Below the pieces are notes generated by a model that worked only from the letters and a program-made list of their open reading frames with translations, had not been told where the DNA came from and made no database searches. From contig JAOAHO010000024.1 in NCBI GenBank assembly GCA_026415195.1, positions 1-40,837 on the forward strand: a stretch of 40,837 nt of DNA. The letters run 5' to 3'. The stretch is from Bacteroidia bacterium (lineage in GTDB: Bacteria > Bacteroidota > Bacteroidia > B-17B0 > Aurantibacillaceae). The position numbers were made by a program, and so were the translations under genes. Below, piece after piece: positions 1-8,300 of the stretch; within the stretch, counting starts at the first letter, position 1; each line of letters begins with the position of its first letter.

Positions 1-635
1 TCCACATCCTCTGCCTCGGGAAAAACGGCTACGGTAGCCGCACTGGTGTGCACACGCCCCTGGGTCTCGGTGGCCGGTACACGCTGCACCCGATGAACTC
101 CGCTTTCATATTTAAGCAAACCGTAAGCCCCTTCACCAACAACTTTAAAAATTATTTCCTTATACCCCCCCATGGTTCCCGGATTGTAATCCTGAATTTC
201 GGTGCGGAAACCTTTTTTGTCGCAATATCGCTTGTACATTTCAAACAAATCACCGGCAAATATGGCCGCTTCATCGCCTCCGGTTCCGGCACGAATTTCC
301 ATGATGGCATTTCGGAAATCTTCAGGGTCTTTGGGAATCAATAGTTTGCGGATTTCCTCTTCCAATTGCGCTTTTTTTTCTTCCAAAGCAGGCAAATCCG
401 CTTCGGCTAGTTCCATCATTTCTTTGTCGGAAGCTTGTTGAAGAATGGTTTTGGCTTCTTCAATCCCTTTCAGTGTCTTTCTGTATTCCGCCGAGGCCTC
501 CACCACAGGCTTTAATTCCTTATACTCCAAATTCAGTTTTTTAAATAAACCCATGTCCGACACCACTGCAGGATCGGAAAGTTTTTCTTCAATTTCCCTG
601 AATTTGCGTTCTATGCCTTCCAGTTTTTCCAACAT
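1..635 (-). CDS. prfA: Peptide chain release factor 1 (5' part; runs off the left edge)
   Basis: Class I release factor that reads UAA and UAG and triggers peptide release on the ribosome. The visible part is about the first 211 residues. It has the helical N-terminal domain, the RF1 signature [16 protein letters not shown], and the anticodon-like PxT motif as Pro187-Ala188-Thr189 inside [13 protein letters not shown], which marks RF1 rather than RF2. The GGQ catalytic loop should lie just past the window edge, so it cannot be checked. Start chosen at the ATG of [12 protein letters not shown], which matches the usual short N-terminus in Bacteroidota. The gene diverges from the OmpA-family gene at 680, leaving only 44 bases between the two starts. 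Function is secure; the 3' end is not seen. Confidence 0.95.
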   Translation of the reverse strand, partial: MLEKLEGIERKFREIEEKLSDPAVVSDMGLFKKLNLEYKELKPVVEASAEYRKTLKGIEEAKTILQQASDKEMMELAEADLPALEEKKAQLEEEIRKLLIPKDPEDFRNAIMEIRAGTGGDEAAIFAGDLFEMYKRYCDKKGFRTEIQDYNPGTMGGYKEIIFKVVGEGAYGLLKYESGVHRVQRVPATETQGRVHTSAATVAVFPEAEDV

Positions 636-663
636 GGGCTGCAAAACTAATGATTTCAATTCG

Positions 664-671
664 TATTTTTG
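664..671 (+). promoter_or_regulatory. Possible -7 box (TATTTTTG) of the OmpA-family gene
   Basis: The octamer matches the Bacteroidota -7 consensus TAnnTTTG and ends 8 bases before the ATG at 680. No TTTG -33 element is seen at the right distance, so this rests on one short AT-rich box only. Confidence 0.25.
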
Positions 672-679
672 AACAAGTT

Positions 680-3112
680 ATGATGGAATTAAAAAAATAT
701 TTTTTAATTTATTTATATTCAGTAATTTCATTTGCTCAGGAATTTCACGGCTTTATGCAGAGCCATTATTCCGGAATTTACGGCGCTGCTTTTAACCCGG
801 CCCACCTTGCCGACAACCGTCAGAAATGGGGAATAGGATTTACGGGATTGAATTTTCATCTGGAGAACAATTACATTTTTATCCGTAAAGAAAAAATGCC
901 CTCCATTCCCCAGGCCATTCGTTGGGCAAAAACCGGAAACGGCCCCTATAATTGGGACTCCACCAATAAACTCTCGCCAAACTACTACAAATATAATTAC
1001 CAAATAATAGACAATGACAAGCCCAAATCTTTTTATACTACTGCCCGCCTGATGATGCCCTCTTTTTTCTTTACATTAAATGAAAAATCGTCTGTAGGTT
1101 TTCAATGGAGTATTAGGAACTACATAAATATTGACGGTATTTCCAGGGAACTTGGGCGTTTGCTGTATGAGGAATTTATCTATCCCAGCATTTGGTTTAC
1201 TCGCCTGACAAACAGAAATCTCAGCATACAACAACTTACCTGGGCAGAATACGGCATCACCTATGCCAGGGTGTTATCAAAAGCAGGTTCCAAACACTTT
1301 TTGAAAGCAGGCATCAATCCTAAATTGCTTCAGGGGCTTTCTGCTTTTTATTTGTATATTGAAAATTTGTACTATCAATTCAATACCTCCGATACGCTAC
1401 TCATTTTCCAATCGGATGTTAAGTACGGACATTCCGAAAATTATGAATTCGACGAAAATAACATAAAATATAAATTCATATCCACTCCGGGTATTGGTTT
1501 TGATATCGGAGTAGTTTATGAATGGAGGCCGGATATCCAAAATCATCTTTATTCATTAGATGGTAAGGATAATCTTGAGCGCCAGGATCATAATAAATAT
1601 AAACTAAAGTTGGCATTATCCTTTCTGGACCTAGGTTCCTTAAGATTCAAAAAAGGAGCGCTTTCCAACGATTTTTTCGCCAATACCACCAACCCCTGGT
1701 ACATCAAGGATATCGAAATTAAAAACGTTTATCAGTTTGACAGTTTGATGACAGCAAAATTCGGAACGCGCAGTAATGAAAAAGATTTTAAAATGATGTT
1801 GCCTACTCAGGCGCATCTTTTTTTGGACTATCATGTGTATAAGCATTTTTATGCCGGCATCTACGGCAATGTTTCGAATTTTTTCAAAACTGATCATTCG
1901 GCTGTTCGGGATTTTTCTCGCCTTAGTGCACTATTCCGCTTCGACCACCCGTGGGTGGGTGTTTCGGTTCCGGTATTGCTGTATGACGGTTGGGCAAACG
2001 TGAGGGGTATGAATCCTACAGCCGGATTTTCATTAAGAGCTGGCCCCCTGGCATTGGGGGTGCATGACGTTACCCTTTTATTTATGAAAAAAAATTTTTT
2101 CGGAAGTGGTTTGTTTTTTGCATTACAGATTCCGGTATATCATAAAAAGCCTAAAGACAAAGATGGCGACGGGGTTTCGGATCCTTTAGATCATTGCCCT
2201 AAAGTAAAAGGAATTTGGGCATTTTATGGTTGCCCCGATACCGACGGAGACGGAATTCAGGACAGTGAAGATGAATGCGCTTTGGAAGCAGGAATAAAAG
2301 AATTAAAAGGTTGTCCTGACAAAGACATGGATGGTATAACAGATAAGAAAGACACTTGTCCGGATATTAAGGGCTTTCCGGAATTTTATGGATGCCCCGA
2401 CAGCGATGGTGACAAAATTGAAGACCGAAAAGACGAATGTCCGGACGAATTCGGTACGATAGAGTTCAAGGGTTGCCCAGATAAGGATGCCGATGGAATT
2501 CCGGATAAAAGTGATAAATGCCCGGATGTATTCGGACCTAAAGAATTCGAGGGCTGCCCTGACAAAGACGGCGACTTGCTGATAGATAAAGAAGATGCAT
2601 GCCCCGAGGTTTTTGGCCCAAAAGAGAACAAAGGATGCCCCTGGCCTGATATCGATAAAGACGGTTTGCCCGATAAAGACGATGCATGCCCTTCCATTCC
2701 GGGCCCGAAAGAACTGAAGGGGTGCCCTCCGGCTCCCAAACTCACTGAAAAAGAACAAAAAATCATTGAAAAAGCTTTTTCAAATCTGGAGTTCGCTACC
2801 AACAAGGATATCATCAAACCCAAATCCTTTCCTTCTTTGAACGAACTGGCCGGCATTTTACTAGCACATAAAGGCGAATGGAAGCTCAAACTCTCAGGCC
2901 ATACCGACAATGTAGGAGACGATCAAAAAAATATGATTCTCTCAGAAAAAAGAGCTAAAGCAGTAAAAAAATACCTTGTCAAAAAAGGTGTGCCCGAACA
3001 AAATATAGAGTGTGAATGGTTTGGCGAAACCATGCCCATTGCCGACAACAATACAGAAGCCGGGCGCCAGAAAAACCGCAGAGTGGAAATGAAAATTCTT
3101 TATAAAGAATAA
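680..3112 (+). CDS. Outer-membrane DUF5723-type barrel fused to TSP3 repeats and OmpA domain
   Basis: Likely outer-membrane protein tethered to peptidoglycan; 810 residues from the ATG at 680. The first ~18 residues (MMELKKYFLIYLYSVISFA) look like a modest signal peptide, so 680 or 683 is a better start than the earlier ATG at 650. Residues ~20-485 resemble the DUF5723 family (motif MQSHYSGIYGAAFNPAHLAD near the N-terminus) and are rich in alternating aromatic strands, as in a beta-barrel. Residues ~493-683 are seven calcium-binding thrombospondin type 3 repeats, each with DxDxDG-like loops and two cysteines. Residues ~695-808 are an OmpA C-terminal domain with the peptidoglycan-binding core LSGHTDNVGDDQ and NRRVEM. 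The barrel assignment is inference from family resemblance; the TSP3 and OmpA parts are clear. The specific role is unknown. Confidence 0.85.
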   Translation: MMELKKYFLIYLYSVISFAQEFHGFMQSHYSGIYGAAFNPAHLADNRQKWGIGFTGLNFHLENNYIFIRKEKMPSIPQAIRWAKTGNGPYNWDSTNKLSPNYYKYNYQIIDNDKPKSFYTTARLMMPSFFFTLNEKSSVGFQWSIRNYINIDGISRELGRLLYEEFIYPSIWFTRLTNRNLSIQQLTWAEYGITYARVLSKAGSKHFLKAGINPKLLQGLSAFYLYIENLYYQFNTSDTLLIFQSDVKYGHSENYEFDENNIKYKFISTPGIGFDIGVVYEWRPDIQNHLYSLDGKDNLERQDHNKYKLKLALSFLDLGSLRFKKGALSNDFFANTTNPWYIKDIEIKNVYQFDSLMTAKFGTRSNEKDFKMMLPTQAHLFLDYHVYKHFYAGIYGNVSNFFKTDHSAVRDFSRLSALFRFDHPWVGVSVPVLLYDGWANVRGMNPTAGFSLRAGPLALGVHDVTLLFMKKNFFGSGLFFALQIPVYHKKPKDKDGDGVSDPLDHCPKVKGIWAFYGCPDTDGDGIQDSEDECALEAGIKELKGCPDKDMDGITDKKDTCPDIKGFPEFYGCPDSDGDKIEDRKDECPDEFGTIEFKGCPDKDADGIPDKSDKCPDVFGPKEFEGCPDKDGDLLIDKEDACPEVFGPKENKGCPWPDIDKDGLPDKDDACPSIPGPKELKGCPPAPKLTEKEQKIIEKAFSNLEFATNKDIIKPKSFPSLNELAGILLAHKGEWKLKLSGHTDNVGDDQKNMILSEKRAKAVKKYLVKKGVPEQNIECEWFGETMPIADNNTEAGRQKNRRVEMKILYKE
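2156..2730 (+). repeat. Seven tandem thrombospondin type 3 coding repeats (~78-84 bases each)
   Basis: Each unit encodes a D-rich calcium loop (DKDGDGVSD, DTDGDGIQD, DSDGDKIED and so on), then a CP and a closing GCP. The repetition is at protein level; the DNA copies have drifted, so this is not a satellite or CRISPR array. It forms a stalk between the barrel and the OmpA domain. Confidence 0.85.
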
Positions 3113-3169
3113 GCATTTATTACTGCTGGCTTTATTCAAACCTAAATTTTACCGAATATGTAATTTAAA

Positions 3170-3200
3170 TTTGTAAAATGATTGTTTTATAATATATTTA
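3170..3200 (+). promoter_or_regulatory. Candidate Bacteroidota promoter of the C25 protease gene
   Basis: TTTG at 3170-3173, a 19-base spacer, then TATATTTA at 3193-3200 (one mismatch to TAnnTTTG). This fits the -33/-7 architecture of the primary sigma factor in this phylum. It would start transcription near 3206, about a dozen bases before the ATG at 3218. Confidence 0.45.
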
Positions 3201-3217
3201 CAACAAATCATTCACTT

Positions 3218-5485
3218 ATGAGAAAAGCATTTTTTTTACTCTTTTTGTCCACATTTTTCCTTATTTCTAATAATGGATTTAAAATAATTCAGGCTGATGC
3301 AAACGGAGTTATACTTGAATATCAATTTTCGGGCTTCCACAAAAAAACTGTTCAAATTGGAAATAAAACATATTTTCAAATTTGGTCAGAGAACACCGTT
3401 CCGGTCCTGAATGCAGGGTTTCCTGAGATTTTACGTGATGCCATTTCCCTTGCCGTGCCCGATAATTGCAAGCCAGAAATTGAGGTATTACAAAAAGATT
3501 TTTATATTGAAAATAATCTCCCCCTTGCTCCTTCCAAAGGCAGCCTGAAGCGTAACGTTGATCCTAAAAACGTACCGTTCACCTTTGCTTCCGTTTATAA
3601 TTCCAATGCATTTTACCCTTCCCTTAATTATTCCATAGACCAACACTATAATTTCAGAAATGTGAATGGTATTAGTTTAAGCATTTATCCCGTCAGATAT
3701 AATCCTGTCGATAATCAAGCGGAAATTTTAAGGAAATTGGTAATCAAAGTTAATTTTTTTGGTAAGAACAAAAAGTTAAAATATTTGGAAATTCCGGAAT
3801 ATCATTCTATGGAAGAAAAATTTATTTTGGAAGATCGTTTTGCCAATTTATCCTTTTTGAACTCCAATGGTAAGACACAATATACTCCCCTTTCGGAGTA
3901 TGGTGATATGTTAATCATTTCTGCTCCTACTTTGACAGCAGAAATGATTCCACTTATTAATTGGAAAAATCAAAAAGGCATAAGGACGCAGATGGTTACC
4001 ACAGCCGTTACAGGTACAAGCCAATCATCCATTAAAGCATACATTGCAAATCAATACTCTCTTAATCCGAATTTAATATACGTATTGTTGGTAGGAGATC
4101 ATCAAAATATAACAGCTTACAATGACGGAATGGCTGGTACTGAAACGAAATGGTCAGACAGCAAATATGGTATGATTACCGGCGGAACCAACGATTATTA
4201 TCCTGAATTGATGGTAGGCCGATTTTCTTCTACCCTCACAACTGATATTCAAACCATGGTCAATCGTACTTTAGAATATGAGAAAAATCCGCAAGCGGGT
4301 ACATGGTTTACAAAAGGGATAGGAATCGGTTCGAATGAAGGTTATGGTATAGGCGATGATGGTGAACCCGACTGGCTCCACATCCGTAACATCGGCATAA
4401 AACTTGTAAATGGAGCAGGATATACATATATACATGAATTTTTCGACAGTACACATGGTGGTAATGATGCCCCGGGCGATCCAACCTCAGCCATGGTGCA
4501 ATCAGCTGTAAATACGGGAGCCTCGATTTTCCTTTATGCAGGGCATGGCTCGCAAAGTTCATGTGTTACAAGTAATTTTAATATTTCAGCCATCAATTCC
4601 TGTACTAACAACGGTCGATATCCGTTTTCCGTGCAGGTTGCCTGCAACAATGGTACATTTCACAACGGTACCTGCTTCAGTGAAGCGTTCATACGCGCTA
4701 AAAATTCTCAGGGACCTACCGGTGCAATTGCTTCCTGTGGTTCTTCTATTTTGATGGCATGGGCAGAACCCATGGAAACTCAGGATGAAATCGGTGACAT
4801 TATCAGCAATCAATATCCGAACAATAAAAAATATACCCTTGGTGGATTATTTTATTGCGGCCAAATGAAAATGCTCGATAAATATCCCACCAATACCGGA
4901 CGTGAGGTAATGGCTACGTGGGTGATGTTCGGAGATCCATCATGTATGTTCCGTTGTGCAAACCCCACTACTCTGGCTGTTCAGCATGCCACTTGCATTG
5001 CCCCGCAAGCCACATCATTTAACGTTCAGGTTAATCCTGGTCCCGGCACTTATGTTTGCCTATCTCAGAATAACCAAATACTGGGTCGTACCCTTGTTAC
5101 AAGTTTAAATACTTCGATTGCCATCACTCAAACCTTCTCAATTTCGCAACCCATCTTGATTACTGTTACTGAATATAATAAATTACCCTATCAAGCTACT
5201 CTTACCATTTGTACCGGCACCACCACCGAACTGCCACACTACTCTGAAAATAAATATGTAACTTACAATACCCTTGTAAAAGATGAACTAAAAATACAAT
5301 CCTTCGAATTGATCGAAAGCCTAATTATCACCGACTTATCAGGTAAAATGATACTAAAAGCAGAAAAAATCAATACTCATGATTTCTCAATGGATCTCAG
5401 AGAACTAAATGAAAATGTTTACTTACTGACCGTTATTACAAGTCAGAATACTCACAAAGGAAAGATTATCAAAAAGCTAAATTAA
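3218..5485 (+). CDS. Secreted C25 (gingipain-like) cysteine protease with T9SS sorting domain
   Basis: Predicted exported endopeptidase, 755 residues. Start set at the ATG of MRKAFFLLFLSTFFLIS, which begins a clear signal peptide; the open frame extends 36 bases upstream to a TTG. Residues ~20-235 look like a gingipain propeptide and ~240-580 like the C25 catalytic domain. The catalytic histidine is H443 in YAGHGS and the nucleophile is C476 in VACNNG; LLVGDHQN and the EPMETQDEIG loop also fit the family. An Ig-like segment follows, then a short C-terminal type A sorting domain (from ~680) ending GKIIKKLN. It would be carried by T9SS and processed by PorU, whose gene lies at 37325 here. Substrate preference cannot be read from the sequence. 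Confidence 0.88.
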   Translation: MRKAFFLLFLSTFFLISNNGFKIIQADANGVILEYQFSGFHKKTVQIGNKTYFQIWSENTVPVLNAGFPEILRDAISLAVPDNCKPEIEVLQKDFYIENNLPLAPSKGSLKRNVDPKNVPFTFASVYNSNAFYPSLNYSIDQHYNFRNVNGISLSIYPVRYNPVDNQAEILRKLVIKVNFFGKNKKLKYLEIPEYHSMEEKFILEDRFANLSFLNSNGKTQYTPLSEYGDMLIISAPTLTAEMIPLINWKNQKGIRTQMVTTAVTGTSQSSIKAYIANQYSLNPNLIYVLLVGDHQNITAYNDGMAGTETKWSDSKYGMITGGTNDYYPELMVGRFSSTLTTDIQTMVNRTLEYEKNPQAGTWFTKGIGIGSNEGYGIGDDGEPDWLHIRNIGIKLVNGAGYTYIHEFFDSTHGGNDAPGDPTSAMVQSAVNTGASIFLYAGHGSQSSCVTSNFNISAINSCTNNGRYPFSVQVACNNGTFHNGTCFSEAFIRAKNSQGPTGAIASCGSSILMAWAEPMETQDEIGDIISNQYPNNKKYTLGGLFYCGQMKMLDKYPTNTGREVMATWVMFGDPSCMFRCANPTTLAVQHATCIAPQATSFNVQVNPGPGTYVCLSQNNQILGRTLVTSLNTSIAITQTFSISQPILITVTEYNKLPYQATLTICTGTTTELPHYSENKYVTYNTLVKDELKIQSFELIESLIITDLSGKMILKAEKINTHDFSMDLRELNENVYLLTVITSQNTHKGKIIKKLN

Positions 5486-5499
5486 AAAAAGCTTTATCA

Positions 5500-5521
5500 C
5501 TTTACAATTTCTTTACAATTT
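5500..5521 (+). repeat. Perfect tandem 11-base direct repeat CTTTACAATTT x2
   Basis: CTTTACAATTT occurs at 5500-5510 and again at 5511-5521 with no spacer, in the 113-base gap before the cargo gene at 5599. The copies head a longer 11-base-phased series of TTTACA-like hexamers running to 5572. Confidence 0.8.
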
Positions 5522-5578
5522 TATTACCAAATTCTAACATTACTTAAACCTTTAGTTTAGCTTGCATTTTCACCTTTG
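5501..5578 (+). promoter_or_regulatory. Phased TTTACA-like operator array and possible -7 box
   Basis: Hexamers spaced exactly 11 bases apart: TTTACA 5501, TTTACA 5512, ATTACC 5523, CTAACA 5534, TAAACC 5545, TTTAGC 5556, TTTTCA 5567. Tandem 11-base direct repeats are how OmpR/PhoB-type response regulators bind, and TTTACA-N5-TTTACA resembles the Bacillus Pho box. CACCTTTG at 5571-5578 is a one-mismatch -7 box. The link to phosphate control is inference; only the first two copies are exact. Confidence 0.4.
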
Positions 5579-5598
5579 CATCGATAAAATCACAAAGT

Positions 5599-7224
5599 AT
5601 GAAAAAAAATCTACTCATTGCTGCAAGTTTGATGGCAAGTGTTATTGCCAAATCTCAAACGCCTTTTTTTGACCTTACTACCTATCGTGGTGCATTTGCA
5701 CCAGCTCCCACTCCAATGTGGACTCAGGGATGGACGGAATGGGATCCTCAGAACAAGGTTTATCCTGCACCAAACGTAACGGTTTCAGGAAATATTACTT
5801 CCAGCACCACATGGAGCACCGGACAAGTTGTTTTGTTACAAGGACCTGTTTATGTTAAAAACAATGCCGTTTTAACCATACAACCCGGCGTTGTTGTATT
5901 GGGTTCAAAATCTGCAAACGGTTCAGCCTTGATTGTAACCAGGGGAAGTCAGTTGATTGCCAACGGAACATCTGTAAATCCAATTGTATTCACTTCCGAC
6001 CAGCCTCCTGGGGCTAGAGCACTCGGAGATTGGGGAGGAGTTATTTTATTGGGACAAGCTCCTTTGAATTATACCAACGGCGTGAATTATATTGAAGGTT
6101 TGCCTCAAAATCCCGACTCCCAGTATGGAGGTGGTGCAAACCCCAATCCAAATGATAACTCTGGTTCTTTAAAGTATGTTCGTATTGAATTTGGAGGTTA
6201 TGTGTATCAACCTAACCAGGAAATCAACGGATTAACCTTTGGAGCGGTTGGCGCTGCTACTCAAGTGGACTATGTTCAAGTGTCATTTACCAATGATGAC
6301 GGTTTCGAGTGGTTTGGCGGAAACGTAAGTGCAAAGCATTTGGTTTCATACAGAAATCTGGATGATGATTTTGATACCGATAACGGTTGGAGTGGATTTG
6401 TTCAATATGCATTGGCAGTACGTGATCCCCAAATTGCCGACAACCCTTCTGTGTCTACCTCTGAAGGTTTTGAATCCGACAATGATGCCAACGGAACTTC
6501 TGCAACGCCCAAAACCCAAGGCATTTTCAGTAATGTTACCATAATTGGACCATACAGGGGTATTCCAACGGCCACTGTTGCTTCAGGTTACAGAAGAGCT
6601 CTGCGCTTAAGAAGAAACACTGAGTTGAAAGTATTTAACTCACTTTTCATGGACACCGACAGAGGCATACACATTGATGGATCAGCTACAGAAACAAATG
6701 CTGCCAACGGTACCCTTAAATTCAAAAATAATATTATAGCAGGCACAAAAAACGGCAGGATTACTGAAAAAAATACAGGTTCCACATTTACCATTACTGC
6801 ATGGTTTGCCGCCAATAACAATGATTCGATTGTTTATTCCAGCCCGTCTTTCTCTAATCTTTTAATTACCCCATATAACTACACTGCACCCGACTACCGC
6901 CCGGCTTCCGGATCTGCAGCCCTCTCAGGTGCCAGCTTCACAGATGCTGCCATAGCGCCCTATACCAATACCGCCACAGCCATCGTTGATATTTCTTCTG
7001 AAAATATCAATGTTATGGCTTATCCTAATCCTGCCTCAGATGTAGTAACGTTTATCAGCGGAAATGATAAGCCCTATACTGTTAACATCCTTGACCTGAC
7101 CGGCAAAGCAATCATCAGTAAGGAAATAAGGGATAATGAACCCGTAAACATCTCCAACTTGGTGAACGGTATATATTTCGTAAGAATTAACGACAAGACA
7201 ATCAAGATTGTTGTTCAGCACTAA
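5599..7224 (+). CDS. Secreted beta-rich protein with type A T9SS sorting domain
   Basis: Exported 541-residue protein. It starts with a signal peptide (MKKNLLIAASLMASVIAKSQ). Residues ~60-440 are repetitive, Gly/Asn/Val-rich strands (for example LTIQPGVVVLGSKSANGSAL) typical of a right-handed parallel beta-helix. The middle carries an acidic aromatic segment (FTNDDGFEWFGGN, DDDFDTDNGW) that could bind metal. Residues ~471-541 form a type A sorting domain with YPNPASDVV and a final GIYFVRINDKTIKIVV pattern. Homologues are widespread in Bacteroidota as uncharacterised T9SS cargo and are sometimes mislabelled as transporters. A strong terminator follows and a phased repeat array precedes it, so it is probably a single, regulated transcription unit. 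No enzymatic motif is recognised. Confidence 0.85.
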   Translation: MKKNLLIAASLMASVIAKSQTPFFDLTTYRGAFAPAPTPMWTQGWTEWDPQNKVYPAPNVTVSGNITSSTTWSTGQVVLLQGPVYVKNNAVLTIQPGVVVLGSKSANGSALIVTRGSQLIANGTSVNPIVFTSDQPPGARALGDWGGVILLGQAPLNYTNGVNYIEGLPQNPDSQYGGGANPNPNDNSGSLKYVRIEFGGYVYQPNQEINGLTFGAVGAATQVDYVQVSFTNDDGFEWFGGNVSAKHLVSYRNLDDDFDTDNGWSGFVQYALAVRDPQIADNPSVSTSEGFESDNDANGTSATPKTQGIFSNVTIIGPYRGIPTATVASGYRRALRLRRNTELKVFNSLFMDTDRGIHIDGSATETNAANGTLKFKNNIIAGTKNGRITEKNTGSTFTITAWFAANNNDSIVYSSPSFSNLLITPYNYTAPDYRPASGSAALSGASFTDAAIAPYTNTATAIVDISSENINVMAYPNPASDVVTFISGNDKPYTVNILDLTGKAIISKEIRDNEPVNISNLVNGIYFVRINDKTIKIVVQH

Positions 7225-7246
7225 TAATTGAAAAATATGATGAACA

Positions 7247-7277
7247 AAAAGCCCCGCAAATGCGGGGTTTTTTATTT
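7247..7277. terminator. Bidirectional rho-independent terminator
   Basis: CCCCGC (7252-7257), loop AAAT, GCGGGG (7262-7267), followed by TTTTTT on the plus strand and preceded by AAAAA. It lies between the converging cargo gene and ferritin gene and can serve both. Confidence 0.88.
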
Positions 7278-7295
7278 TACTATCAGAAGCATCGA

Positions 7296-7823
7296 TTAAT
7301 TTTGATTCGTATTCTCTTTTTCTTTTGCTGATTTTCCGGTCATGGCTTGCATGTCGCGGTCAAAGAAATACAATCCGCTTTTATCGTCACCGATTAATTT
7401 CAATTTATCAACAATCAACCTTGCCAAGGCTTCTTCTTCGATTTGTTCACTGACATACCATTGCAAAAAATTGTGTGTTGTGTAATCTTTTTCTTTTAAA
7501 GTAATATCAACCAAACCATTAATCTCGGCCGTTACTTTAATTTCATGCTTCAAAATATCCTCGAACACGGCTTTAACGGATTTATAATTGGTAGGAGGTT
7601 GTTTTAAAGCAGGAACAATTCCATGCCCCCCCCGTTCATTAACAAATTTGATAAGCTTTAGCATGTGCATTCTTTCTTCATCCGAATGCTCATATAAAAA
7701 GGCAGCCACACCGTTTAATCCTTGAGTCTCGGCCCAACTGGCCATGGACAAATAAAACTGAGACGACTCGGCCTCAAGCAAAATCTGGCGATTTAACGCC
7801 TGGCTGATTTTAGGTGATAACAT
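7296..7823 (-). CDS. ftnA: Bacterial non-haem ferritin
   Basis: Cytoplasmic iron storage protein that oxidises Fe(II) at a diiron centre and stores it as a mineral inside a 24-mer shell. The 175-residue length is normal. All expected ferroxidase ligands are present at E. coli FtnA-like positions: E17, E50, H53, E94, Q127 and E130, with Y24 nearby. The last ~15 residues are a Lys/Glu/Asn-rich tail. It is the last gene of a seven-gene minus-strand run, three bases after the small lipoprotein gene, and it ends at a shared terminator. Close coupling to a lipoprotein and a transketolase half is odd for a ferritin, so an internal promoter is possible, but none was recognised. Confidence 0.95.
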   Translation of the reverse strand: MLSPKISQALNRQILLEAESSQFYLSMASWAETQGLNGVAAFLYEHSDEERMHMLKLIKFVNERGGHGIVPALKQPPTNYKSVKAVFEDILKHEIKVTAEINGLVDITLKEKDYTTHNFLQWYVSEQIEEEALARLIVDKLKLIGDDKSGLYFFDRDMQAMTGKSAKEKENTNQN

Positions 7824-7826
7824 ATA

Positions 7827-8300
7827 CTATGGATTTAATTTTTTAACACAACCTTGATAAGTGTTCTTATCAACGACAAATTTAATTTTTTTATCCCATT
7901 TTTCTCCGCTTCCGGGATGTAAGCATAATTCATTATATACAAACAATTCAACTTGCTTTCCGTTCACGGTTTTTTGCTTCAATTCAAAATTTTTATTCCA
8001 GTCAATGTTTTTTTCCAAATTTATGATGGAGTCATTGCCATCGGGAAACATCAAACGGATTTTATTTTTGAAAAAATAGGCTGCCATAAAGGGCTCGGAA
8101 CATTGGGCAAGGTAAAGCGGCTGATGCTCATCAATGAGTTCAGGATTTTGATTAATAGTATCGAATTTTGATGGTTCATAAAAAGTCGCTGCTGAGGTAT
8201 CGCTTTTTATATCGTTATTTACCTGCTTTGAATCCTCGGAATTGCATGCACAAAAAACGGATAAAGCAAGAACAGAGGTAAGAATAATATTTCTTTTCAT
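7827..8300 (-). CDS. Small hypothetical lipoprotein
   Basis: 157-residue predicted lipoprotein of unknown function. The N-terminus [19 protein letters not shown] has a hydrophobic signal ending in a lipobox with the modified residue probably C19 (C17 is a less likely alternative). A low-complexity linker follows to ~residue 45. The folded part (~55-157) has three further cysteines (in [15 protein letters not shown] and YQGCVKK), so a disulfide is possible. [18 protein letters not shown] near the end is reminiscent of small periplasmic lipoproteins with a C-terminal GC motif, but I cannot assign a family. Its start overlaps the transketolase stop by four bases (ATGA) and ferritin starts three bases after its stop, so it is translationally coupled on both sides. 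Confidence 0.8.
   Translation of the reverse strand: MKRNIILTSVLALSVFCACNSEDSKQVNNDIKSDTSAATFYEPSKFDTINQNPELIDEHQPLYLAQCSEPFMAAYFFKNKIRLMFPDGNDSIINLEKNIDWNKNFELKQKTVNGKQVELFVYNELCLHPGSGEKWDKKIKFVVDKNTYQGCVKKLNP

Noticed and set aside
2303-2910. Two minus-strand open frames of 151 and 174 codons
   Set aside because: They arise from the repetitive TSP3/OmpA coding DNA read backwards and look low-complexity.
3107-3137. GAATAAGC / GCTTTATTC hairpin after the OmpA-family gene as a terminator
   Set aside because: It has a bulge, a 14-base loop and no T tract after it; AT-rich chance pairing is more likely.
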